DNA of 64,000 bases, from contig NZ_JFZG01000004.1 in assembly GCF_000607165.1 (NCBI RefSeq), forward strand, positions 434,001 to 498,000. Reading direction: 5' to 3'. The position numbers and the translations under genes are program-made. Shown piece by piece: positions 28,902-39,934 of the stretch (positions are counted from its first letter, which is position 1; each line of letters opens with the position of its first letter). The notes under the pieces were generated by a model. It was not told where the DNA came from, made no database searches, and saw nothing but the letters and a program-made list of their open reading frames with translations. Source of the DNA: Ralstonia pickettii. GTDB taxonomy: Bacteria > Pseudomonadota > Gammaproteobacteria > Burkholderiales > Burkholderiaceae.

Positions 28902-30116
28902 ATGGTGCCCTCCCCAACCCACGCCAAACCGCCCGGCGGCCTGCGCCAGATTCCCGCCGGCATCTGGGTGCTCGGCTGCGTTAGCCTGCTGATGGACATC
29001 GCCTCCGAGATGATCCACAGCCTGCTGCCGCTGTTCATGGTGTCGGTGCTGGGGGCAAGTGCCTTGTCGGTCGGACTGATCGAGGGCTTGGGCGAATCGA
29101 CCGCGCTCATCGTCAAGATATTCTCCGGCACGCTGAGCGACTACCTCGGCAAGCGCAAGGGCTTGGCGGTCTTCGGCTATGCGCTCGGCGCACTGTCCAA
29201 GCCGTTGTTCGCCATGGCGCCCACGGCGGGCATTGTATTGACAGCACGCCTGCTGGACCGTGTCGGCAAGGGTATCCGCGGTGCGCCGCGCGATGCGCTG
29301 GTCGCCGACATTGCTCCGCCTGCGCTGCGCGGCGCGGCCTTCGGGCTGCGGCAGGCGCTCGATACCGTGGGCGCGTTTCTGGGGCCGCTTCTGGCCGTCG
29401 GGCTGATGCTGCTGTGGGCCGATGATTTCCGCGCCGTGTTCTGGGTGGCCGTGGTGCCTGGGCTGTTATCCGTAGCGCTGCTGATGTTTGGCCTGCGCGA
29501 GCCAGAGACCCACAACGGCGCCCGCCGCACCAATCCGATCCGCCGTGCCAACCTCCAGCGGCTGAACAGCGCGTACTGGTGGGTGGTGATGATCGGCGCG
29601 GTCTTCACCCTGGCACGCTTTTCAGAGGCCTTCCTGGTCCTGCGTGCCCAGCAGGGCGGCATTCCGGTCGCACTGGTGCCGCTGGTCATGGTGGCGATGA
29701 ACGTCGTCTATGCGCTGGCGGCGTATCCGTTCGGCAAGCTCTCAGACCGCATGAGCCATACAAAGCTCCTGGCGCTCGGGCTGGTGGTCTTGATTGCCGC
29801 CGATGTGGTGCTTGGTCTGTCCGCCCATTGGAGCGTGGTCGTCGTGGGCGTGGCGTTGTGGGGCGTGCACATGGGCATCACGCAGGGCTTGCTGGCAACC
29901 ATGGTCGCCGATACTGCACCGGCCGATTTGCGCGGCACCGCATACGGCATGTTCAACCTGGTAAGCGGACTGGCCATGTTGGGCGCCAGCGTTCTGGCCG
30001 GGCTGCTGTGGGACAAGCTGGGCGCAGCCGCAACGTTCCACGCGGGGGCGTTATTCTGCGTGCTGGCGTTGGGGCTGCTGGCGATACGAGGGAAGTCTTC
30101 GGGGCCGATCACGTAA
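28902..30116 (+). CDS. MFS transporter
   Basis: A 404-residue major facilitator with about twelve transmembrane helices. The loop motif is SGTLSDYLGKRKGLAVFGYA and a second RVGKGIRGAPRDALVADI; this pair is typical of a proteobacterial MFS group annotated as drug or metabolite exporters. ATG 28902 stands 29 bases after the PEP-mutase-like gene, so the two may be cotranscribed. Its last 8 bases overlap the end of the convergent LysR gene. The substrate is unknown. Confidence 0.87.
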   Translation: MVPSPTHAKPPGGLRQIPAGIWVLGCVSLLMDIASEMIHSLLPLFMVSVLGASALSVGLIEGLGESTALIVKIFSGTLSDYLGKRKGLAVFGYALGALSKPLFAMAPTAGIVLTARLLDRVGKGIRGAPRDALVADIAPPALRGAAFGLRQALDTVGAFLGPLLAVGLMLLWADDFRAVFWVAVVPGLLSVALLMFGLREPETHNGARRTNPIRRANLQRLNSAYWWVVMIGAVFTLARFSEAFLVLRAQQGGIPVALVPLVMVAMNVVYALAAYPFGKLSDRMSHTKLLALGLVVLIAADVVLGLSAHWSVVVVGVALWGVHMGITQGLLATMVADTAPADLRGTAYGMFNLVSGLAMLGASVLAGLLWDKLGAAATFHAGALFCVLALGLLAIRGKSSGPIT

Positions 30117-31011
30117 CGTTCGGCTGCACCCTGAACCAGTCCACCAGAAAATCCAACATCGCCCGCAGCGCCGCCGGCATCTGCCTGCGCGAGCTGTACA
30201 CGCCATGAATGCCCAGCGCCTGCGGCGCGTGCTCAGGCAACAAGCGCACGAGTTGCCCGCTGGCGATCAGCGGTGCGGCCGCAAACACCGGCTGTAACGC
30301 AATGCCCGCGCCCTCTCGTGCCGCTGTCAGTAACACCATCGACTCATTCGCACTCAGATTGCCGCCCACCGGCACATCCGACGGGGCACCCGTCTTCGCA
30401 TCCGTGAACTTCCACAGGCTTTTGCCGAAGTACGAATACGTCAGGCAGTTGTGAACGGCCAAGTCCTCCACGCGCCGCGGTGTGCCATGCGCGGCCAGGT
30501 ACGACGGTGCCGCTACCACGACCGATTCGCACACGCCCAGCGGGCGCGCAATCAGGTTCGGGTCAAGGTCATTGGTAATGCGCACGGCCAGGTCGATGCG
30601 CTCTTCCACAAGGTTGATGGTGCGATTGTCGACCACCAGATCGACCGCCGTTTGCGGATAGCGCCGCAGGTAACCTGTCACCGCTGCACTCAAGATCTGC
30701 TGCGCCAGGGATTGCGCACAGGCAATGCGCAGGAGCCCGCGCGGCGAATCGGCTTCGGGGCCATCCGCCACGGCCATCTGTGAAGCGATTTCCAGCATCT
30801 GGCGGCAGCGCGCGAGCGTGGCTTCACCGGCCGGCGTCAGGCCGATGCGGCGCGTGGTCCGATGCAGCAGCCGCGCGCCGGACCAGGCCTCCATCTGCGC
30901 CAGATAACGCGTGACCATCGCGCGAGACATGTCGAGCCCTTCGGCGGCGCCGCTCAGACTGCCGCGCTCGACGATCGCCACAAACACTTCGGCAGACGTA
31001 ATGCGATCCAT
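30109..31011 (-). CDS. LysR-family regulator
   Basis: A 300-residue LysR protein of the large group with MDRITSAEVFVAIVERGSLSG at the N terminus and RAMVTRYLAQMEAWSGARLLHR in the DNA-binding domain. The effector domain has CAQSLAQQILSAAV. It is divergent from the metallo-beta-lactamase-fold gene at 31121 and probably controls that gene and the DsbA-like gene after it. The tail overlaps the convergent MFS gene by 8 bases. Confidence 0.88.
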   Translation of the reverse strand: MDRITSAEVFVAIVERGSLSGAAEGLDMSRAMVTRYLAQMEAWSGARLLHRTTRRIGLTPAGEATLARCRQMLEIASQMAVADGPEADSPRGLLRIACAQSLAQQILSAAVTGYLRRYPQTAVDLVVDNRTINLVEERIDLAVRITNDLDPNLIARPLGVCESVVVAAPSYLAAHGTPRRVEDLAVHNCLTYSYFGKSLWKFTDAKTGAPSDVPVGGNLSANESMVLLTAAREGAGIALQPVFAAAPLIASGQLVRLLPEHAPQALGIHGVYSSRRQMPAALRAMLDFLVDWFRVQPNVT

Positions 31012-31013
31012 AT

Positions 31014-31069
31014 TTGATCGATTGGCGAAACAAATATGCGCATCTTAGGTGGTTTTTTGATCGAATCAA
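31014..31069. promoter_or_regulatory. Repeated TTGATCGA elements in a divergent LysR promoter
   Basis: TTGATCGA occurs at 31014-31021 and again at 31057-31064, 43 bases apart. The second copy is a palindrome, TTGAT-CGA-ATCAA (31057-31069). They lie between the LysR gene at 30109-31011 and the gene at 31121, so they are candidate sites for that regulator. Confidence 0.38.
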
Positions 31070-31120
31070 GCAACCTACAGTAGCGGCATCGCACTCACCA
31101 CATCCAACTGGAGAAACTCG

Positions 31121-32002
31121 ATGCCCCTGCTCCGCACCCTGCTTGCCGCCGCCCTTGCCACAGCCGGCCTGATTGCCCACGCCGGCGCACCGGCGCCACT
31201 GCACCTTGATGTCTACAACCCTGGCGACAAGGGCATCTTCCCCGTGTCGTCGGAAATCATCGCCGGCGCACACGAGGCCATCCTGATCGACGCGCAATTC
31301 CAGCGCAGCGACGCGCAAGCGCTCGTGCAGAAACTCAAGGCCAGCGGCAAGACGCTTACCACCGTCTACATCAGCCATAGCGATCCGGATTATTACTTCG
31401 GGCTGGATGTCATCCGCGCGGCATTCCCGAAGGCGAAGATCGTGGCCACGCCGCAAACGGTGGCCGCCATCAAGGCATCGATGGACGGCAAGCTGGCCTA
31501 CTGGGGCCCGATCCTGAAAGACAATGCGCCCAAGGCGCTCGTGCTGCCCGAAGTGCTGCACGCCAACCACCTGACGCTGGAAGGCCGCGCCATCGAGATC
31601 AAAGGCCTGAACGGCCCGAACCCGGCACGCACGTATCTGTGGATTCCCTCCATCGAGACCGTGGCCGGCGGCGTGGTGGTCTTCAACGGCGATCACGTAT
31701 GGGTGGCCGACACGCAGACGCGCGAATCGCGCCTGGGCTGGCTGCAGACGCTCGACAGCATCGAGGCGCTCCACCCGACGACGGTGGTGCCCGGGCACTT
31801 CACCGGGGCAATGCCCAAGGGGCTGGAGGCAGTGCGCTTTACGGCGGATTACCTGAAGACCTTCGAGGTACAGGCCGCGAAGGCCGACAATTCGGCAGCG
31901 CTGGTCAAGGCGATGAAGGCTGCGTACCCGACGCTGGCCGGCGATGCATCGCTGGACTTGAGCGCCAAGGTCATCAAGGGCGAAATGAAGTGGCCGCAGT
32001 AA
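31121..32002 (+). CDS. Exported metallo-beta-lactamase-fold protein with degenerate metal motif
   Basis: A 293-residue protein with a signal peptide (MPLLRTLLAAALATAGLIAH) and a metallo-beta-lactamase fold. The canonical HxHxDH motif is replaced by HSDPDY at residues 86-91: the first His and the Asp remain, while the second His is Asp and the final His is Tyr. VVPGHFTGAM keeps a later ligand-type His. It may therefore bind one metal, another metal, or none. It is divergent from a LysR gene and precedes the DsbA-like gene by 13 bases. Its role is unknown; virulence-linked MBL proteins with altered motifs exist, but I cannot confirm membership. Confidence 0.75.
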   Translation: MPLLRTLLAAALATAGLIAHAGAPAPLHLDVYNPGDKGIFPVSSEIIAGAHEAILIDAQFQRSDAQALVQKLKASGKTLTTVYISHSDPDYYFGLDVIRAAFPKAKIVATPQTVAAIKASMDGKLAYWGPILKDNAPKALVLPEVLHANHLTLEGRAIEIKGLNGPNPARTYLWIPSIETVAGGVVVFNGDHVWVADTQTRESRLGWLQTLDSIEALHPTTVVPGHFTGAMPKGLEAVRFTADYLKTFEVQAAKADNSAALVKAMKAAYPTLAGDASLDLSAKVIKGEMKWPQ

Positions 32003-32015
32003 GCTGGCCCGTCAC

Positions 32016-32723
32016 ATGGAAAACAACATGACGACGTTGCATTACATCTACGACCCGTTGTGCGGCTGGTGCTACGGCGCCGCGCCGCTGGTGGAAGCCG
32101 CACGGACCGTGCCCGGCCTGACGATCGCATTCCACGGCGGTGGGATGCTCGCCGGCCCGAATCGCCGCGCAGTCACGCCGCAGTGGCGCGACTACGTGAT
32201 GCCGCACGACCACCGCATCGCAGAATTGACCGGCCAACCCTTTGGCCAGCCCTACTTTGAAGGCCTGTTGCGCGACACGACGGCCGTGATGGATTCGGAG
32301 CCGCCCATTACCGCCGTGCTCGCGGCGCAAGCGCTTGGCGGCTGCGGGCTGGACATGATCCACCGCATCCAGCGCGCGCATTACGAAGAAGGCCGACGCA
32401 TTGCCGACGTGCCTGTACTGCGCGAGCTGGCCGCGGAGATCGGCCTATCGCCCGAAGCATTCGATGCGGGATACGCGCAGCAAGCCGGCAGCCCGACGCA
32501 GAAGCACATCGCGCAAAGCCGGCAGTGGCTCGATCGTGTCGGTGGTCAGGGTTTTCCGACGTTTGCGCTGGAAGATGCGGAAGGCCAGCTCGGCATCATC
32601 GATATCGGCCCGTGGCTTGGCAACCCGGAGCACTGGGCACAAGCATTGACCCAGCACATCGGCGCGCCGGCCCCGGCCAGCGAAGCCGATGGCCCTGTCT
32701 GCGGCCCGGACGGTTGCGCTTGA
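32016..32723 (+). CDS. DsbA-family thioredoxin-fold protein (FrnE-like)
   Basis: A 235-residue DsbA-type protein with active site CGWC in YDPLCGWCYGAAP near residue 18. There is no signal peptide, so it is cytoplasmic and resembles FrnE or other polyketide/redox isomerases of the family. The cis-proline loop is in GGQGFPTFALE. The C-terminal tail (GPVCGPDGCA) contains two further cysteines. It lies 13 bases after the MBL-fold gene and is probably cotranscribed with it. Confidence 0.83.
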   Translation: MENNMTTLHYIYDPLCGWCYGAAPLVEAARTVPGLTIAFHGGGMLAGPNRRAVTPQWRDYVMPHDHRIAELTGQPFGQPYFEGLLRDTTAVMDSEPPITAVLAAQALGGCGLDMIHRIQRAHYEEGRRIADVPVLRELAAEIGLSPEAFDAGYAQQAGSPTQKHIAQSRQWLDRVGGQGFPTFALEDAEGQLGIIDIGPWLGNPEHWAQALTQHIGAPAPASEADGPVCGPDGCA

Positions 32724-32735
32724 CGGTGTGGCAGC

Positions 32736-33320
32736 TCAGCCCTTGAGCTGCCAGCGGGCAAGTTCGTCGTAACGCGTCTTGCCCAGCCAGCTATGGATGA
32801 GAACGAACTCGCGCACCGTCCAGGTAATGGGCTCGACCGCCTTCGGCGCAAAGCCGCCGCGGTCATACAGCAGCGTGATGTGCGGCTTGAACGTCCCGCG
32901 CGGCACCGGCACGGCGGCATGCTGGAGCGTTTCGCCCAGCGCCGCCTGAAACGCCATCAAACCGGCCACACCTTCATCGCCCAAGAGAACAAATGGCCGG
33001 TGATCGCGCCGGCCATGAAAGCTCACCACCTGGTTGAGCGTGGCATCGAATGCCGGCAAGGCCAGGCTGTCCGCCGCTGCGCGCACGCGCGCCACGATAT
33101 CGTCAGGCGGCAGATGAACGAAATCGCCCAGATGATGCAGCGTGACATGCAGACGCTCCGTACGCAGCGCCTTGCCTTTGAAACCCACCACGGGCCGCAA
33201 TTGTTCGATCAGGCGCGCAATGCGCCCTGCAGTTTCGACGTCAGGTTTGACCGCCAGAAACAGGCGATGCGCAGGCAACTGCGGGGTGGCTTCGAATCCG
33301 GGAAGGGTCAGCTGGGTCAC
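32736..33320 (-). CDS. thpR: RNA 2',3'-cyclic phosphodiesterase
   Basis: A 194-residue protein of the 2H phosphoesterase/LigT family. The two HxT catalytic motifs are HVTLHHLG near residue 58 and HITLLYD near 146, with LFLAVKPD near the start. It opens 2',3'-cyclic phosphate ends of RNA. The only good start is GTG 33320, with no clear ribosome site upstream. It converges with the DsbA-like gene (12-base gap) and lies downstream of pcaHG beyond a terminator. Confidence 0.88.
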   Translation of the reverse strand: MTQLTLPGFEATPQLPAHRLFLAVKPDVETAGRIARLIEQLRPVVGFKGKALRTERLHVTLHHLGDFVHLPPDDIVARVRAAADSLALPAFDATLNQVVSFHGRRDHRPFVLLGDEGVAGLMAFQAALGETLQHAAVPVPRGTFKPHITLLYDRGGFAPKAVEPITWTVREFVLIHSWLGKTRYDELARWQLKG

Positions 33321-33403
33321 GGCAGGGTCGTCAAACGCCGGTTGGCGATCTATCCATTATCAACGCCCGCATGACGTCTCGCTGAAAGTCCTGCTGACCG
33401 CAT

Positions 33404-33440
33404 CAAAAACAACGCCCGGCGGTGACAACCTGCCGGGCGT
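33404..33440 (-). terminator. Rho-independent terminator of pcaHG
   Basis: A nine-pair perfect stem, ACGCCCGGC-N11-GCCGGGCGT, followed on the minus strand by TGTTTTTG. It begins 25 bases after the pcaG stop codon. Confidence 0.85.
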
Positions 33441-33465
33441 GGTCTTTGCAGATGTGATGCAGCGA

Positions 33466-34160
33466 TCAGATATCGAAGAACACGGTCTCGGCGCCGCCAT
33501 CGGGCGTGTCTTGCAGGCGCACGTCGAAGGTGTAGACCACCTCGCCGTTACGCTCGCTGCGCTGGGCAATCAGCGTCTTTCGGCGCACTTCCCACTCGAT
33601 GCCGTTCAGTACCGGGTCCGTACCGTTGGCTGCAGCCTCATCGCTGAAGTACACGCGGGTATGCAGGCCGAGGTTGATGCCGCGTGCAAACAGGATCATG
33701 CAGATGTGCGGTGCCTGCGTCGACCCGCTGCGGCCGGCCACCGCGCCCGGCTTGATGGTGTCGAAACGATAGACGCCCGTATCGAAATCCGCGCCGGCTC
33801 GGCCCCAGCCACGGAATGCCGGGTCGACAGCCTTGTCCTGCCGGTCTGCGGGATGCGCGTATTTGCCGTCGGCGTTGGCTTGCCAGATCTCGATCAGCAC
33901 ATCACGCACGAGCGAGCCGGAGCCATCGTAGACGCGGCCTTCCAGCGCGATGCGTTCGCCGCGCGTGGCCGGCGTGGTGAGTACGCTGCCGAATTCCTTG
34001 TCGTAGATGTCGAAACCGGCCTGGCGTGGTGCAAGGCCGATGTGCACATACGGGCCGCCCGTCTGCGACGCGGTTTCGTTGAAATGCGCGAATGGCGGCG
34101 TTGCCGTCATGGCCGCTGCCTGGTCCCGTTCGAGCGATTCACGCAGTGTGGTCGTGGTCA

Positions 34161-34161
<1 letters not shown>
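33466..34161 (-). CDS. pcaG: Protocatechuate 3,4-dioxygenase alpha subunit
   Basis: A 231-residue subunit of the iron enzyme that cleaves protocatechuate to 3-carboxy-cis,cis-muconate. TGGPYVHIGLAP, IEIWQANADGKYAHP and the TIKPG loop match PcaG. The alpha subunit lacks a full set of iron ligands. ATG 34161 has GGAG seven bases before it and shares its A with the pcaH stop (TGATG), so the two are translationally coupled; GTG 34164 is a less likely start. Confidence 0.94.
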
Positions 34162-34985
<824 letters not shown>

Positions 34986-34999
34986 TTATCGGAAAATCG

Positions 35000-35014
35000 A
35001 TAACCCCACGTTAT
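35000..35014. promoter_or_regulatory. Probable PcaQ (LysR T-N11-A) binding site
   Basis: ATAAC-CCCAC-GTTAT is a 15-base palindrome with a T-N11-A core. It resembles the PcaQ box reported for alpha-proteobacteria (ATAACC-N4-GGTTAA). It overlaps the first two bases of the pcaQ start codon, so bound PcaQ would cover its own translation start. Confidence 0.55.
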
Positions 35015-35957
35015 GGAAAGAGTCTTTTCGGCCGACCTGCCGTCCCGCATCCGGTTTCGCCATCTGAGCTGCTTTGTCGCCATCGCGCAGGAGCGCAACC
35101 TGCGGCGCGCTGCCGAGCGGCTGCACCTGAGCCAGCCAGCGGTCTCGAAAACACTGGGTGAACTGGAAGCGCTGGCCGGTGTGCAACTCGTGGAGCGCGG
35201 CCGGCAAGGTGCACGGCTCACCGCTGCCGGCGAGCAATTCCTCCGGCATGCGGTGGGCGTGACGCAGGCGCTTGAATCGGCCACTGCCGCACTGATGGGG
35301 TCGACGGATGCTTCCGCGCCAGTCGTGCATGTGGGCGCCCTGCCGACGGTGGCGAGCAGCCTGCTGCCCCAGGCGATTGCGCATCTGCACGCGCAGCGCC
35401 CGCATGCCGGTGTGCGCTTGCGTACCGGCACCAATGTCGAGCTGCTGACCGCGCTCAAGGCCGGCGAACTCGACTTCATCGTCGGGCGCATGGCCGAGCC
35501 GGATCGCATGCAGGGGCTGTCGTTCGAACTGCTGTATGCCGAGCCGCTGGCGCTGGTCGTGCGGCCCGGGCATCCGCTGTTGATGCAGCCCGGGGCATCG
35601 GCTTCGTTGCAGGCGGTGCTGGACTACCCGCTGGTGATCGCCACGCCGGGAACAGTGCCGCGCCATCACACCGAGGCGCTGTTCCAGACGCACGGGCTGC
35701 GCTTGCCCGCGGGTGTGACGGAAACGCTTTCGGTGTCCGTTGCACGGTTGCTGGCGTGTCGATCCGACGCGGTGTGGATCACGCCCGAGCGCTCCGCCGC
35801 CGACGACCTGGCGCACGGGCAACTTGCCCGTCTGAACATCACCACGTCCAGCACCAAGGAACCCGTCGGCTTGCTGCGCAGAAGCGACGCCACACCAAGC
35901 GAATTGGCCGGCGCCTTCATGGAACTGTTGACCGAACTGGCGCAAGCGCCCCACTGA
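35013..35957 (+). CDS. pcaQ: LysR-family activator of protocatechuate degradation
   Basis: A 314-residue LysR regulator. The DNA-binding domain is RIRFRHLSCFVAIAQERNLR then LSQPAVSKTLGELE. VGALPTVASSLLPQAI and the C-terminal effector domain match the PcaQ/GalR-like subgroup of LysR proteins. It is divergent from pcaHG with 102 bases between, which is the standard arrangement for PcaQ. The expected inducer is 3-carboxy-cis,cis-muconate or a following intermediate. ATG 35013 has no good ribosome site and lies inside the operator-like palindrome. Confidence 0.87.
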   Translation: MERVFSADLPSRIRFRHLSCFVAIAQERNLRRAAERLHLSQPAVSKTLGELEALAGVQLVERGRQGARLTAAGEQFLRHAVGVTQALESATAALMGSTDASAPVVHVGALPTVASSLLPQAIAHLHAQRPHAGVRLRTGTNVELLTALKAGELDFIVGRMAEPDRMQGLSFELLYAEPLALVVRPGHPLLMQPGASASLQAVLDYPLVIATPGTVPRHHTEALFQTHGLRLPAGVTETLSVSVARLLACRSDAVWITPERSAADDLAHGQLARLNITTSSTKEPVGLLRRSDATPSELAGAFMELLTELAQAPH

Positions 35958-35975
35958 GCCGCTCCGCCTTCAAAA

Positions 35976-36004
35976 AAAATGCCGACCTCATGGCCGGCAT
36001 TTTT
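35976..36004. terminator. Bidirectional rho-independent terminator
   Basis: AAAAATGCCG-N9-CGGCATTTTT with A and T tracts on both sides, between convergent pcaQ and the cystine transporter gene. Confidence 0.82.
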
Positions 36005-36020
36005 GCGTTCGAGGCGCAGA

Positions 36021-37409
36021 TCAGCGGTGCGCCATCTCCACGTCATCCGCAGCATCGAAGACACTGCGATCGGTCTGTCCGAGCAATTGGCTGGTGATCG
36101 TTCCAGCAGTCATCGAACCATTGACGTTGAGCGCGGTACGGCCCATGTCGATCAGGGGCTCGATGGAGATCAGCAACGCCACGAGCGTCACCGGCAAGCC
36201 CATGGCCGGTAACACGATCAATGCCGCGAAAGTGGCGCCGCCACCCACGCCTGCCACGCCAACCGAGCTGAGCGTGACGATCGCCACCAGCGTGGCAATC
36301 CACACCGGATCAAACGGGTTGATGCCGACGGTGGGCGCCACCATGACTGCCAGCATGGCGGGATACAGGCCCGCGCAACCGTTCTGGCCAATGGTGGTGC
36401 CAAACGAGGCGGCGAAGCTGGCAATCGACTCCGGCACGCCGATGCGCCGCGTCTGCGCCTCGATGCTAAGCGGAATGGTCGCGGCACTGGACCGGCTCGT
36501 GAACGCGAAAGACAGCGCCGGCCAGACCTTGCGGAAGAAGCGAAGCGGATTGATGCCGTTGAGCGTGAGCAGCACGGCATGTACGCCAAACATGATCGCC
36601 AGGCCCAGGTAAGACGCCACCACGAAGCCGCCGAGCTTGATGATGTCCTGCACGTTGGACACGGCCACCACGTTGGTCATCAGCGCAAGCACGCCGTAAG
36701 GCGTCAGGCGAATGACAAGCCGCACGAGCTTCATCACCCAGGCCTGCGCGGTATCGATGGCGGTCAGCACGCGCTCGCCCTTGACTGCATCGTCCTTAAG
36801 CAGGTTCAACGCCGCCACACCCAGGAACGCCGCGAAGATCACCACGCCGATGATGGACGTCGGCTTGGCGCCGGTCAGCTCGGCAAACGGGTTCTTCGGG
36901 ATAAAGGACTGCACCAGTTGTGGCACCGACAGGTCCGCCACCCTGCCGACATAGCTGTCTTGGATGGCAGTCAGCCGGGCCGTTTCCTGCGCGCCTTGCA
37001 CCAGCCCCTGCGCAGTCAGCCCAAACAGGTTGGTGACGAACACCCCGACCAGCGCGGAGATCAACGTCGTGAGCAGCAGCGTGCCGATCGTCAGCACGCT
37101 GATCTTGCCCAGCGACGCCGTGCTGTTGAGCTTGGCAACCGAGTTCAGCACAGAGACCAGCACGAGCGGCATGACGATCATCTGCAGCAGCTGGATATAG
37201 CCGCCGCCAACGATGCTGAACCAGGAGATCGACTGCTTGAGCGTCGCGCTGTCGTCACCATAGATGAGATGCAGCACCAGGCCGAAAACGATGCCCAGCA
37301 CCATGCCAAGCAGCACACGTTTGGCCAGACTCCAGCTCGCGTTCACGCGCCCCAGAGCAAGCAGGATGACGACAAAAGTCGCGATATTCAGTAAGAGCGG
37401 AAGGTTCAT
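36021..37409 (-). CDS. Dicarboxylate/amino acid:cation symporter, L-cystine (TcyP/YdjN) type
   Basis: A 462-residue DAACS-family carrier. It has roughly eight membrane helices and two re-entrant hairpins. [19 protein letters not shown] is the serine-rich hairpin, and [18 protein letters not shown] and [17 protein letters not shown] are the substrate and cation sites. The motif NGCAG, not NMDG, points to the cystine/TcyP group over aspartate or C4-dicarboxylate carriers. ATG 37409 ([12 protein letters not shown]) has AAAGGAAC upstream. It is monocistronic and converges with pcaQ. Confidence 0.85.
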   Translation of the reverse strand: MNLPLLLNIATFVVILLALGRVNASWSLAKRVLLGMVLGIVFGLVLHLIYGDDSATLKQSISWFSIVGGGYIQLLQMIVMPLVLVSVLNSVAKLNSTASLGKISVLTIGTLLLTTLISALVGVFVTNLFGLTAQGLVQGAQETARLTAIQDSYVGRVADLSVPQLVQSFIPKNPFAELTGAKPTSIIGVVIFAAFLGVAALNLLKDDAVKGERVLTAIDTAQAWVMKLVRLVIRLTPYGVLALMTNVVAVSNVQDIIKLGGFVVASYLGLAIMFGVHAVLLTLNGINPLRFFRKVWPALSFAFTSRSSAATIPLSIEAQTRRIGVPESIASFAASFGTTIGQNGCAGLYPAMLAVMVAPTVGINPFDPVWIATLVAIVTLSSVGVAGVGGGATFAALIVLPAMGLPVTLVALLISIEPLIDMGRTALNVNGSMTAGTITSQLLGQTDRSVFDAADDVEMAHR

Positions 37410-37637
37410 GTTCCTTTGAGTCGCACGTTGCGATCGAAATCGAGCCGGAATCTTACGCCAGTTGCACAAAGGTTGCCCGAGCACGGATCGCATCAAAAAT
37501 GCAGGCCAATCCGCCGTAGATCCAGCACAGGCTTGGCTTTACGGCTGACGCACTGCCGTGTGCGGTGACGAGGAATGCCCGTGCGCGAATGCTCGCAACG
37601 CCCAGTCCCCCCGCGCGCGAGTGGCTTTCCGAGAACG

Positions 37638-37661
37638 AAAAAAAACCCGCACAAGTGCGGG
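37638..37661 (-). terminator. Rho-independent terminator of the fucose operon
   Basis: CCCGCAC-AA-GTGCGGG followed on the minus strand by eight T. It lies after the porin gene, the last gene of the L-fucose operon. Confidence 0.85.
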
Positions 37662-37698
37662 CTGACAAGGAGCCGAGCGATCAGGAGGTCACGCTCAG

Positions 37699-38754
37699 TC
37701 AGAACGAGTGAACGATACCGGTGTAGGCACCCAGTTGGTTCTTACCCGGCGCCGGGTTGTTGTTGGTTGCTTCGACCGAGAAGTTGGCGGTAGCGCTGTT
37801 CTGCACCGTGCCCACGCTCGCGTACAGCATCGTGCGCTTGGACAGGTTGTAGTTGGCACCCGCCATGAACAGGTTGGCGTTGCCGCCACCGTGGTTCACG
37901 TTGACGCGATAGGCCGCGCCGATCAGCGTCAGCGCCGGCGTGACTTCATAGTTGATGCCCAGCCAGTAATGATTGGCCTTGGTCGGGGCGCCCGCTGCCG
38001 CATCCGGTGCAGACAGGTTTTCATACGCGGCAAACAGCTTCGCCTTGCCGATGGTGTACGTGCCGCCGATCGTCGCTTCCTTCGAGAAATTGAAGATGTC
38101 GCTGAACTTGCCGTTGCCGTCGCGGATCACGTCGTAGATCGCGCGCACTTCCAGCGGGCCGGCGGTGTAGACGGCGGACACGCCATCGCGACGGCTGTTC
38201 GTGAACGAGCCGGGTTGTTCACCCAGGCCGGTCTGCAGGCCGATCTGGAAGCCGCCCCAGGTCGGGCTTTGGTATTCGACGACGTTGTTGGCGCCCGGCC
38301 AGTTACGCCCGCGCACCAGCGTGGCCGAGCCGATGAACTGCTGGCCGGTCGGGTCCAGGAACCAGACGTCGTTGCTGATGAAGAGGTTCTTGCCGGCCGT
38401 CAACGTGCCCCAGGTCGGGCTGGACAGGCCGACGTACGAACGGCGATTAAACAGCGCGTCACCGTTGGTTTTGCCTTGCGCCGCGCCAAAGCCGGACTCC
38501 AGCCGGAAGACCGCCTGCAGGCCACCGCCCAGATCCTCCTTGCCCATGAACCCGAACATGCTGGTCCCCCACTGGTTGTCGGCGGCGCGCCAGAGGCTGC
38601 CGCCCGGGGAGGTCGCGGTGGGGGCGACGTTGTTCTGATAGTCGATGCCGCTGGCGACGCGGCCGTACAGCGTGACGTTGGTTTGTGCATGCGCGGCGCC
38701 AGCGGCCGCGCACACGATTGCCGCGCACAGCGGCCAAGTTACCCGTTTCTTCAT
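37699..38754 (-). CDS. Outer-membrane porin, Burkholderiales type
   Basis: A 351-residue porin with a signal peptide ending AAGAAHA, then QTNVTLYGRVASGIDYQ. FGFMGKEDLGGGLQAVFRLE and the C-terminal aromatic residue (GIVHSF) are standard features of the 16-strand porins of this order. ATG 38754 is preferred to 38760 because GGAG then has a six-base spacer. It is the last gene of the L-fucose operon, 48 bases after the mutarotase, so it may serve as a sugar-induced entry pore. Confidence 0.9.
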   Translation of the reverse strand: MKKRVTWPLCAAIVCAAAGAAHAQTNVTLYGRVASGIDYQNNVAPTATSPGGSLWRAADNQWGTSMFGFMGKEDLGGGLQAVFRLESGFGAAQGKTNGDALFNRRSYVGLSSPTWGTLTAGKNLFISNDVWFLDPTGQQFIGSATLVRGRNWPGANNVVEYQSPTWGGFQIGLQTGLGEQPGSFTNSRRDGVSAVYTAGPLEVRAIYDVIRDGNGKFSDIFNFSKEATIGGTYTIGKAKLFAAYENLSAPDAAAGAPTKANHYWLGINYEVTPALTLIGAAYRVNVNHGGGNANLFMAGANYNLSKRTMLYASVGTVQNSATANFSVEATNNNPAPGKNQLGAYTGIVHSF

Positions 38755-38802
38755 TGTCATCTCCTCTCTCTGGTGTCATGCCGGCCACGGCCGGAATTGC
38801 TG

Positions 38803-39147
38803 CTACTGCGGTTGCTGTTGCAAATCGAAAATGCGGCTCATCGGTATCCACTTCTGCCCCGCGGGCGTCCAGGGGGTGGGCGCCTGAAACTGCCACATCA
38901 GCGCTTCCCATTCGCGGATCTTCGGGTCCGTGTCGGTGGCAAGCGCCATGCGCTCGGCGTCGTAGATGGCGTCGTCGGTATCCATCCACATCACCATGCG
39001 GGTGCCCAGCCGATAGATCTCCATGCCGATCACGCCGTGCACGCGCAGGTGGCGGGCGACTTCCGGCCAGATGCGTTGATGGTGGGCTTCGTACGTGGCG
39101 ATGAGCGCCGCGTCGTCTTTCAGATCCAGAGCGAGGCAGTAGCGCAT
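38803..39147 (-). CDS. L-rhamnose/L-fucose mutarotase
   Basis: A 114-residue ferredoxin-like protein of the L-rhamnose mutarotase family that speeds anomer interconversion. YEAHHQRIWPEVARHLR and MEIYRLGTRMVMWMDTDD match the family, and the C-terminal half has EWEALMWQFQ. In this context the substrate is probably L-fucose or another 6-deoxy or L-sugar. It is 7 bases downstream of the L-fucose dehydrogenase gene and supplies the anomer that enzyme uses. Confidence 0.85.
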   Translation of the reverse strand: MRYCLALDLKDDAALIATYEAHHQRIWPEVARHLRVHGVIGMEIYRLGTRMVMWMDTDDAIYDAERMALATDTDPKIREWEALMWQFQAPTPWTPAGQKWIPMSRIFDLQQQPQ

Positions 39148-39154
39148 GGCAACC

Positions 39155-39934
<780 letters not shown>

